A stretch of 64,000 bases of DNA from Puccinia triticina (lineage: Eukaryota > Basidiomycota > Pucciniomycetes > Pucciniales > Pucciniaceae): assembly GCF_026914185.1 (NCBI RefSeq), contig NC_070574.1, positions 1,116,501 through 1,180,500 of the forward strand, written 5' to 3'. This document shows, in pieces, positions 1 to 8,823 of the stretch. Each line of letters begins with the position of its first letter. Position 1 is the stretch's first letter. The position numbers and the translations under genes are program-made. The notes under the pieces are model-generated. The model saw only the letters and a program-made list of their open reading frames with translations. It made no database searches and had not been told where the DNA came from.

Positions 1-985
1 CTTTTCTTTCCATCAGGGTCCTTTAGCCTCCTAGGCCCCTCTTAGGCCCCTTTTTCTCCATGTATTTCATTCGTCCCCTCATGAAATACAACCCCCACTT
101 AGTTCCAAGCCATTGGTAGTCAGACCTGCTCCATTGGAGACTTCTGCACTGCTGTTCTGAGTCCCTGTGCATCCTGTGCACTTGACCTTCTTCAGCTCAC
201 TTCACCTCATTCTCAGGCCTCTGGCCACATTTTCTTCAGTTTTCTACATGAAATTAAAAGGCGCAGAATTTGATAGTAATATGTTTTAACTCAATAATTG
301 CATCAGTAATTTTTTTACGGGGTTACTTTGCGCACGGAGGGAAACTCATTGCACACAAGGATTTCCGTGGCTGTGACGTTGCTTGACATCATGGTCAAGC
401 CCCCCTCCATGCGTGCCCCAATCTGCACACGGTGATTGCAGGGGAGCGAGTGAGGGACAAACAGTTCCCCCCTGTCCACGGAGGCGGTATGAGTGGGCAA
501 GGACCTGGGCGTACCTGACGCAAGGCTAGACACCAAGTCATGCGCATCTGTGATGCACAGCCTCGCGGGTCATATAAGTATGGTCCTCAGTGCTGATGGT
601 TTGACTCCCTCAGCGCTCCTCTTCCCATCATTGCCCATAGCCAGCTCATCTAGAGCCGCTCACCTTTCACAAAAACCACCCACCCACCCTTTTTTGGCTC
701 AGGGTTTGGGTTTACACCCAAATCCCCAAAACCTCTATGTTCTTTGGCATAGAGATGAGGTGCAGGCGCATCCTCTTCTCCTGGTCAAGGTTAAAAAGGG
801 ACATTGGCCCTTCCTACCTTTACACCCGCACTTGCTGCGGCTTAACGGCGGCGCCAACAAGTCGCGCAGCAAGTACCAGGCAAAGAGCGGCCGCCACAGT
901 GGACGGGCAGCAACAAAATCATCTGGCCTCAGGCCAGCAACCAGTAAAAATTGGTTATCAAGGTCCTCTCAATGACCACAAACCA
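1..985. other. non-coding, no gene supported
   Basis: Several short open frames overlap on both strands between 315 and 1099, but they have no start-codon context, no recognisable domain and differ in composition. I see no gene or mobile-element end here. Confidence 0.5.
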
Positions 986-1395
986 GCCATTGGGGGGAAT
1001 CAACCTTCCAATTCTGCTACAGACCAGTCATTGGGAGGACTCAACCCTCCCAATGACTTGAAAAGACCAGTCATTGAGAGGAACAAACCCTCTCAATGAC
1101 CAATCTATTCCGGTTATCAAGGAGGATGTGTCCTCTTGACGGCCCATCTATGCCGGTCATTGAGAGAAGATACTCCTCTTGATGGCCAGTCTATTCCGGT
1201 AAGCAAAAAAATTTAATCCTCTCAATGACTGGGAACAGTCATTGAGTGGAATTAATCCTCTCAATGACAAGGACCAGTCATTGAGTGGACTTAATCCTCT
1301 CAATGACCGGGACCACTCATTGAGTGGACTTAATCCTCTCAATGACCGGGACCACTCATTGAGTGGATGTAACCCTCTTGATGACCAGCGCCCAT
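986..1395. repeat. palindromic minisatellite (CATTGAGNGGA...CTCAATGACC)
   Basis: Units of about 35-50 bp repeat the hairpin pair CTCAATGACC / GGTCATTGAG, for example at 1245-1275, 1278-1305 and 1316-1345. The same motif family recurs at 6340-6880, 46080-46900, 51740-52090 and 52500-52930. Frames read through it are repeat shadows. Confidence 0.8.
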
Positions 1396-2687
1396 TTTTG
1401 GAAAGAACTGTGCAGGTACCAGCGGTGTAAATGTGTGAGCCCCCCTCCTGGGGTGTCACAAACATATGACAAAGTCCCAAGCAGTACCCATGATAGTCTC
1501 AGTTCCTCCCCCTTTCATCTAGCTCGGTAGAGATGCTGATCTCTCCTTGCTAGGTATGTCCTCTTTTCCCTTTTCCTTCTTTTCCCTTTCCTTTCCTCCC
1601 TGTCTGATTGTATTGAGAGATTTTGATCTCTCTTTGCCAGTCTTCCCTTTTGCAATACATATCACAGTTGGGCACTAGAATCCATGGAGACAAGTTTCTC
1701 AGCGCCATTCCCACAAAATAGTACCCGGGTTTGTTTTGAAATTCTATAATAAGTGGTGCTTGTACTTTGCTGGTGCTTTTAGTCGCCGCTTTCTGCTAGC
1801 GCTAACACTAATTTTCCATTTGAAAAAGTGGTGCCCCACTCCACTACATGAAAACACCGCTTTTTGTAGCAAAGGGTAGCTCTTGCAGTGTTGGTTAAAA
1901 ATTGGGCATGGCTTTCCACAAACTGAACAATTGGAAAATATCCTACCAACAATCAATCAAAATCCATTTGGAGTATTCAATTCAACAGGACTCAAAACAG
2001 TCAGAACAAAAGAATGAATGTGGATCCACAACCAGTTTCTCATATGCAACAAAGGATACCTTGTGGACATCTGGCCAACAATTTAACTACTCTAGAAAAC
2101 AATCAGACTCATCCTTCTGGAACTTACTGCAAACCTCTGGACCCCAAAGGCAACAGTCAACCCATTACAGAACACAGTAAGTATTGCATTTGGCAATTTT
2201 GATAGTTCCTCCAACACTTTTGATAGTGCCTCAAGTCTCACTTGTCTCTGAAATAAACTTCAGGGTGTAAACGGTTTCGGCCAACCCGGATCTAACCCAA
2301 TATTTGTCCCATTTTGGGCTGGGTTTTGGCACATTTAGAGTGAAAATTGGACAACAAAACCCAAACAGACCCAACTCCAATAACTTTTGGGTTGGGTTTA
2401 GGGATATTCTTGTATTGAGCTATCCTGAGAACCCCAACTATGAACCAAATCTGTAGTACACTTTACGCCTGACTTAGCTAATTCCTTCCTCCTTGGGGGA
2501 GTGAAGCGACCTCTGAAGGAGGGACTTACACGCTATGTGGACCCCACAGCCTGAGAGAATTACGACTTTTGGTGGGGAATTTTTTAGAATCAATCTCCCT
2601 CATGAGCCTCTGCACCATTTTTGATATTGTTTACATTTCTGGGATGGCCCAAGCTGTCACAACCTTTTTTTTTCCTATCCTCAAAAC
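1396..2687. other. non-coding, no gene supported
   Basis: Pyrimidine-rich and AT-rich sequence with short frames (1744-2202) that look like nothing known and lack codon bias. No terminal repeats are visible. Confidence 0.4.
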
Positions 2688-3154
2688 CAACACTGGGTCG
2701 CTACGCTAACCACAGCGGTTAGCGTAGCGTAGCGCAGCGCAAATGCGCTATTTTTTAGCGTAGCGTTAGCGCAATTGCACGCATATGCGCTAACGCTACG
2801 CGCACGCGGTGCGCAGCTATTTTAGCTGATAGCGTAGCGTTAGCGCAGATGCGCGCAATTGCGCTAACGCTACACATGCAGGGCGCAAAAGAGCGCGAGC
2901 TACGCTTCGCTACAGCGCCTTTAGCGGGAAAAAAGGGCTTTTTTTCCGCTAAAAGCGCTGTAGCGCAGCGTAGCGACTGTGGCGGCGCGCTAACGCTAAC
3001 AAAGAATTGGCGCGCTGTTAGCGCCGCTGAAAATTAGCGCAGCGTAGCGGCGCTAACAGCGCGCTAACGCTATGCAAAATAGATGGGCGTTTTTTGCCGC
3101 TACGCTAACGCGTAGCGCTGAAATAGCGTAGCGTAGCGTAGCGACCCAGTGTTG
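2688..3154. mobile_element. 467-bp palindromic TIR element, family CAACACTGGGT, copy 1
   Basis: The element begins CAACACTGGGTCGCTACG and ends with the inverse, GCGACCCAGTGTTG. It is flanked by a perfect 7-bp direct repeat, TCAAAAC (2681-2687 and 3155-3161). The interior is almost entirely nested palindromes built from GCGCTAACGCTACGC-like words, with no coding potential; the open frame at 2849-3037 is a shadow of this repeat. Two further copies lie at 7231-7925 and 54688-55154, the latter of exactly the same length. A 7-bp duplication does not identify a superfamily cleanly; hAT (8 bp) is nearest. Confidence 0.85.
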
Positions 3155-3516
3155 TCAAAACCTCTTTTTGAGCTGCAATCAGAGTTGTAACATCATGGAT
3201 TTCAAATTCTGTACAGTGCAACATGTGAGATACGGGATATAGCCAACTGATGAAGTTGCAAAAAAGACATTTGACTGACATTACTGTTATTATTTCAGCT
3301 CAACAATAAGAGGCAACAAAGGGGGAGGGACTATCTGGGGTAACTGATAGGACCAAGGAGCATGAAAGTAGGACGTTTGGGGCTCACACTCAATGATTTT
3401 ATTTTTTTATCCAAGGAGCGGACACATAAACACAACTAGAGATCCCCCTGCACATGATCCAGAGGCGGGCTAAAAGCATGTGACACAAGACAACAGGAAC
3501 ATAATATCTACTGGGA
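3155..3516. other. non-coding spacer
   Basis: AT-rich sequence between the palindromic element and a 12-bp tandem repeat; no gene seen. Confidence 0.4.
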
Positions 3517-3650
3517 CTAGGACAGGAACTGGGACAGGAACTGGGACAGGAACTGGGACAGGAACTGGGACAGGAACTGGGACAGGAACTGGGACAGGAA
3601 CTGGGACAGGAACTGGGACAGGAACTGGGACAGGAACTGGGACAGGAACA
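3517..3650. repeat. 12-bp tandem repeat (ACTGGGACAGGA)n
   Basis: About eleven near-perfect tandem copies of a 12-bp unit. Frames through it give Gly-Thr or Cys-Pro-Ser runs that are repeat artefacts. Confidence 0.95.
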
Positions 3651-4016
3651 CTCCATGTATCATACTTGTTTCAGAATTGATGGGACAGGAAAAAATCCCT
3701 CACTACATCATTTTTTCCCAAATATTTTGTTCAAGTGTAAATTGCTGCCTAAATTGACTGGATCAAGTCTCTGAAACAAAGTAAGGGAAATTATGGTCAT
3801 CAAACCATTTTAAGAACTGACTTCCAAAGCCAAAGCCAGTCAAACATATTGTTTTCAGTGCTACATGTCTTGTTGCTCAATAAAAAAATCACAGCACCTT
3901 TCCATTTTTTAGCCAGGTTGCTGAATTGGCATTTAAACAAGCACTATCACACCTCCCTCTCCTCTTGAACAGAAACCTTGAAAACCACACTATCTCTTCA
4001 CAATCAGAAAGCCAAT

Positions 4017-4769
4017 ATGATACAACCATTCTTTCTATTGTTAGTCATAAGCATACTCTTAAAAGCCTCTTTAGCAACTATCTGTGCAGAGGTCACCTTA
4101 GATGGCCAGTGCTTCTTTGTCGTAGATGCCCACCAAATCCCAACTTATCAACAGGTAAAAAAGGCGGGTGAAAAAATACCACAAAACTTGCTACTCTGCC
4201 ATGATCCAAATACTTACCAACCACCTCCTGAATCAAAGATGACCAACCTAAAAGTTTATTCAGTATCAAATGAACATGAAGTCATCTACAGAACTAGTGA
4301 TCAAAAGGGACCCAACGATTTTGCCTCTAGTAATATTAAGCACGGACATGGTTACATGAGAATTCCAAAATACTCAAAAGCTTGGGTGGTGGCTGTCACT
4401 TCCCCTATTGACAAGGGTAAAGTGGATCCTTCCCAGAAATTGTTGCCTCTAAACTCTGAAACCTGCAGAAAAGTATTAGAAACCTTTCAAAAAAACCCAG
4501 AAGTTTTCTATCATGAAACCACTCTTGGAGAAGAAGAGGAGCTCAAAATGAAACCCAAAGAGGCTGGAGCCAATACAGCTTTTGATGATGTTAAAATGAT
4601 ACCTGAAGATTCCAAAGAAAAAACTGATTTGACCTGTAAGTTCCTGCATGTACCCATAGGTAGGACTAAACATTATACCAGTATAGTTTCTAATACATTC
4701 TCTTCCTATTCATTCCACAACCTCAATCAGCCTTGGTTCAAATTCCAACCTACCATCACTCTAATGTGA
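4017..4769 (+). CDS. predicted secreted protein, 250 aa, unrecognised family
   Basis: Seen: the first ATG in frame is at 4017. It starts a typical signal peptide, MIQPFFLLLVISILLKASLA, after which the mature chain begins about TICAE. Five cysteines follow (in CAEV, QCFF, LLCHD, ETCRK, LTCK). The frame stays open for 250 codons and stops at TGA 4767-4769, with no domain I recognise. A consensus donor, GTAAGT, sits at 4636 inside the frame, and a hydrophobic open frame continues at 4836-5036, so a spliced form with another C-terminus is possible. Inference: a secreted protein of a plant-associated fungus, possibly an effector candidate. It stands alone between repeats, with no operon-like neighbour. 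The upstream frame from 3978 begins with TTG and is not used here. Confidence 0.65.
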   Translation: MIQPFFLLLVISILLKASLATICAEVTLDGQCFFVVDAHQIPTYQQVKKAGEKIPQNLLLCHDPNTYQPPPESKMTNLKVYSVSNEHEVIYRTSDQKGPNDFASSNIKHGHGYMRIPKYSKAWVVAVTSPIDKGKVDPSQKLLPLNSETCRKVLETFQKNPEVFYHETTLGEEEELKMKPKEAGANTAFDDVKMIPEDSKEKTDLTCKFLHVPIGRTKHYTSIVSNTFSSYSFHNLNQPWFKFQPTITLM

Positions 4770-6185
4770 AATCCTAATGGAAGAGGCACTTTTAAGAATG
4801 CAACCACATGCACTGGGATTAAACAGGCTATCTTTTTGGATATCAACAGGAGATATATGGAACTGATTAATATCTTATCTGTTGAAATTTCAAATCTATT
4901 CAATTCCCTATCATCATCAACAATACTTCATGCACTCCATTCATTGGCTGGTTTCCTAAATATAGTCATAATGGCCTTCTTCCATATTCTTCTTTTGTCT
5001 ATTCTTATTCCTTTGGCATTGTTCTGGCTTGCATAAGACCACATCCTTAGCTGTTCATTTCTACAAGATTTTTTTTGTGGCCCTTGGAACAAATCACTCT
5101 TTCTCTGCCTCTCTAATCTGTTTTTGATTTTTTCCCTATGTCTCTCAATTAAACAACAGCATTGTGAGGTGCTGCTTCATCAATTTTGCAGATTTTATCC
5201 CAGTTGAATTATCTAAGTTCACTAAAACCTGTAACTCATGGAACTTTGGTTCAAGGGTTTCCCCTCATGAAAACCAAAAAACCTTGACTTTTAACTCAGT
5301 AGGGCTGGTGCAAATCACGCTAACCAGTACCCTAAGCCCACGTTGCCTTTGACACTCCCCTGTGGCTTTAAAGTGCCTAGGTAGGTGTCAGCACCCGTCT
5401 CTTATGTGATGTGGCGTTGATGGGTTTTTGATTGCAAACCGCAGCGATTATGTAGCGGTGGTAAGTTTTTGGGTCACACTATAGCCTAAAGACCAGTGGA
5501 AAAAAGTCCTACTCAACGCCGGAAGGCGGAGGGACTGGCACCCTTACATATGTAAGGGGACGCGGCAAAAATCAGCCAAGCGCCGTTGCGTATAAGAAAT
5601 ATATCACTTATCTTCCAGGTTACCAGTGTGATAATAACACCTGTACCTAGGGAAAAGATACACAAACAGAAAAAGAGCTGTAAAGTAGAAAAAGGTTATT
5701 TAGATTATCAGAAACCCCACTCACTTATGATTTCAGTAAGGTACACGGGTTTTTTGTGGTAATAATCTTGGGGGGAAGAATCTCTCCAGGGGAAAGACCC
5801 CCCCCCTTTATATTACAGGATCCTGATCCTCCTTTGAGTCAAGGTCTCTGAGGGATCCTTAACTCCAAGGAGGGGGAGAGGATCACGGAAATCAAGAGAG
5901 GGATTTACATAAATAGTTATGTAATCTCTCTATTTGTATATAAATTGCTCTCAATAAGGATAAATACATAGAGAGATAATCTTATCTCTCTCTGTATGTA
6001 CAATATGTAATGAGTGTGGAATAAGGCTAATTACATACTCAAAAGAGTGTGAAATATGTAGTTAAATAAATAATAATAGTACATTGTAATAAAAGGTACT
6101 TATTAATGTAATGACAGGGAATTGAACTCATGACATCATGTACCCGAGTCAATTACTAATGCAGTCTTTAACCATTAGGTTATAA

Positions 6186-7015
6186 CACCGCGGGCATCTC
6201 GCTGTTGCTGCGGGCCGCAGCGACATCATGATGCTGCATATCAGAATACAGCGTCAGCTGCAGCGACATCTGGCCGGCTGATTTGCCTTTAGACAGCCGG
6301 CCACCACAGTACATACATAAAAACCTCTTGATGACTGGTCCTTGTGCCGGCCATTGAGAGGATTACACACTCCTCTCACTCCTCTTGGTGACCAACTCAT
6401 GGACCGGTCATCGGGAGGATTCCACACTCCTCTCAATGCCAGCACACACTGGCGTCAAGAGTAGTACAGACACCTCTCAATGGCCGGCACAACGACCGGT
6501 CACCAAGAGGAGTACGCACTCCTCTCAATGGCTGGCCCAAGGCCCGGTCATTGGGAGGAGTACATACACCCTTCCCTCGATGGACGGCAGAGACCGGGCA
6601 TCGAGGTGCATGTACTCCTCTTGACACCGGCCTGTGTTGGCATTGAGAGGAGTATGGATTCCTCCTCCCAATGATTGGTCCTTGTACTGGTCATCGAGAG
6701 GAGTGTGGACTCCTCCTCCCAATGACCAGTCGTTATGCTGGTCATTGAGAGGGGTGTGGACAACTCTCAATGGCTGGCACAAGGACTGCTCCTGATGGCT
6801 GGTCCTTGGGCCATCCATCGAGAGGAGTGCATACTTCTCTTGGTGACCGGTTGTTGTGCCGGCCATCAAGAGGTGCGTTGTTTGTACATACCCCGGTGGC
6901 CGGCTGATGGAAAGCCGGCCAAGTGTCGCTGCAATACTTGTCGCGCGGGGTTTGAATCCCCACTGAATTGTCAGATGTCGCTATGGTCCGCAGAAACATC
7001 GAGATGCCCGCAGTG
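6186..7015. mobile_element. CACTA-type non-autonomous element, 830 bp, TSD TAA
   Basis: The ends are inverted repeats: CACCGCGGGCATCTCG on the left and, inverted, CACTGCGGGCATCTCG on the right. A subterminal block (GCAGCGACATCTGGCCGGC-like) is also inverted. The target duplication is TAA (6183-6185, 7016-7018). The uninterrupted site, GGTTATAAGACATT in inverse, exists in the sister copy near 53775, so the insertion is directly visible. The interior holds a palindromic minisatellite (6340-6880) and no gene. Confidence 0.85.
6340..6880. repeat. palindromic minisatellite inside the CACTA-type element
   Basis: Units of roughly 45-60 bp alternate GGTCATTGAGAGGAGT and its inverse, ACTCCTCTCAATGACC, with many substitutions. 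Open frames on both strands here are shadows. Confidence 0.8.
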
Positions 7016-7230
7016 TAAGAAATGTACTATACCATTGTAGACACATGGACTTAGTGTCTCAGTTTCTGAAGGTGGGGGAGCATGGGGGAAAACCTTTGGT
7101 GAAAATGGAGGCCCTATTTATATTCTTTTCTACTGGAGGGTCTTCCTTCCAGTTGGTAGGGTTTACAGCCCTTTTGACCGGAAGGGATTCCCTTCAGTCA
7201 GAGAGGCTGTAGAGCCTCTTCGCCTGAAAG

Positions 7231-7925
7231 CAACACTGGGTCTCTACGCTACGCTACGCTATTTCAGCGCTACGCATTAGCGTAGCGGCAAAAAGCGCCC
7301 ATCTATTTTGCATAGCGTTAGCGCGCTGTTAGCGCCGCTACGCTGCGCTAATTTTCAGCGGCGCTAACAGCGCGCCAATTCTTTTTTAGCGTTAGCGCGC
7401 CGCTACAGTCACTGCCAGCATAATTGGCTGGGTTGAAATTATCCAAGTTTAACTAGGATGCATACAGCCAATTTAAACTTGGTTGATCTCAACTGATGAA
7501 ATATAAATCCAAGGTACCACCCTTGGGATCATATTTCATTGGTTGAAATCAACCCAGTTTAAATTGGTTGATTGCATCCCAGTTAAACTGGGATAAATTC
7601 AACCAAGCCAATTGTGCTGGCAGTGAGTCGCTACGCTACGCTGCGCTGCGCTACAGCGCTTTTAGCGGAAAAAAGCCCTTTTTTCCCGCTAAAGGCGCTG
7701 TAGCGCAGCGTAGCGCGCGCTCTTTTGCGCCCTGCATGTGTAGCGTTAGCGCAATTGCGCGCACCTGCGCTAACGCTACGCTATCAGCTAAAATAGCTGC
7801 GCACCGCGTGCGCGTAGCGTTAGCGCATATGCGTGCAATTGCGCTAACGCTACGCTAAAAAATAGCGCATTTGCGCTGCGCTATGCTACGCTAACCGCTA
7901 TGGTTAGCGTAGCGACCCAGTGTTT
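7231..7925. mobile_element. palindromic TIR element, family CAACACTGGGT, copy 2, with nested insertion
   Basis: The start CAACACTGGGTCTCTACG and the end AGCGACCCAGTGTTT are inverted repeats. The 7-bp target duplication is CTGAAAG (7224-7230, 7926-7932). Without the 219-bp nested insertion and its duplication the element is 476 bp, close to the 467 bp of copies 1 and 3. It is inverted in orientation relative to copy 1 and matches copy 3 closely. Confidence 0.85.
7410..7625. mobile_element. CACTG-ended MITE, 216 bp, TSD AGT
   Basis: A near-perfect palindrome with ends CACTGCCAGCATAATTGGCT and AGCCAATTGTGCTGGCAGTG. The 3-bp duplication AGT lies at 7407-7409 and 7626-7628. The empty site CTACAGTCGCTACGC is present in the sister copy near 54860. 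The 3-bp duplication and CACTG ends fit the CACTA/EnSpm superfamily. Confidence 0.85.
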
Positions 7926-8225
7926 CTGAAAGGATTCCCTTCTGGTCAAAGGGGCTTCAGAGCCTCTTTGACTGGAGGGGAATTCAAAGAGGCTGTAGAG
8001 CCCCTTTGACCAGAAGAGAATCCTTCTAGTCAAAGAGGCTGTAGAGCCCCTTTGACCGGAAGGGAATCCTTCCAGTCGAAGAGGCTGCAGAGCCCCTTTG
8101 ACCGGAGGGGAATCCTTCCAGTCAAAGAGGCTGCAGACCCCTTCGACTGGAAGGGATTCCTTCAAGTTGAAGAGACTGTAGAGCCCCTTTGACCGGAAGG
8201 GAACCCTTCCAGTCAAAGAGGCTCT

Positions 8226-8660
8226 TGTAACAACTCGGAAATTCTTCATTACCTCTTACTCTTTTATTGCATAGTAGTATGCATTTCGATGGAAGTGATG
8301 TCATTCGGTAAGAAGAGTCATGCGTATGAATGCAATAAGGGCTACTAATTAATAATATTGAACTCAGCTTGTCTTATACTTAAAATCTTGTCAGATAATA
8401 CTCAGTTGTGATACGAATTGTGTTCAATAGATTGTTATAATAGTTCTTCCCTCTTTGTTCGAGATTTCCCTTTTCTCTTTTCTTTATCTCAATATCTTTG
8501 TTCTTTATTTATCATCACGTTCGAAATCTTATCCATTAAACTTCACCTTATACTGTACAAGTTAAAATCTCATTAGAGTTTCTGCAAGATTTAGCTTCCC
8601 CTCTTGCTTATGCTAGGCTATCTTGCCATTTGAGATAAGACAAGTAGGTGGGCCTTCACA
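8226..8660 (+). repeat. Gypsy 5' LTR
   Basis: 435 bp, TGTAACAACTCGG to GGCCTTCACA; the same length as the 3' LTR. Confidence 0.95.
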
Positions 8661-8823
8661 ATTATATCAAGATCTTCATACTCGGATTCCTTGAAAATAT
8701 TATCATTAGAGTTCTCGGAGTCTTGTTTGTTTGAAATTGAAAACTTTCTTCCTTTCGTACCAGTTAGGAATACTCGAGAAACTTTTTTGGCTATTCAACC
8801 TTTTCAAAGTTTATCGCTTCACG

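Larger units (their letters stand above)
5386..7070 (-). repeat. solo-LTR-like element (about 852 bp), interrupted by a CACTA-type element
   Basis: Read on the minus strand, this matches 53729-54583 over its whole length once the insertion at 6186-7018 is removed. The outer ends are TGTCAG-like and CTGACA-like, as in LTRs. It carries a TAACCTAATGGTTA stretch and a GAGTTCAATTCC stretch resembling pol III A and B boxes, next to a TCATGA hairpin, so a SINE origin is also possible. No clear target duplication is seen. The CG-rich segment at 5500-5600 also has a diverged relative at 16197-16425. Confidence 0.6.
7130..8225. repeat. 45-50 bp minisatellite (TTTGACCGGAAGGGAATCC...), interrupted
   Basis: Tandem units containing TTTGACCGGAAGGGAATCCTT, CCAGTCAAAGAGGCTG and AGAGCCCC are visible at 7140-7223 and 7933-8225, and continue beyond the Gypsy element at 14845-15085. 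The palindromic element 7231-7925 and the Gypsy element 8226-14844 both inserted into this array. Confidence 0.85.

Noticed and set aside
2849..3037. Open frame in a GC-rich stretch (also 7568-7858 and 54840-55025)
   Set aside because: These lie wholly in the palindromic CAACACTGGGT elements; all three copies give similar Ala-rich frames only because the repeat words lack stops.
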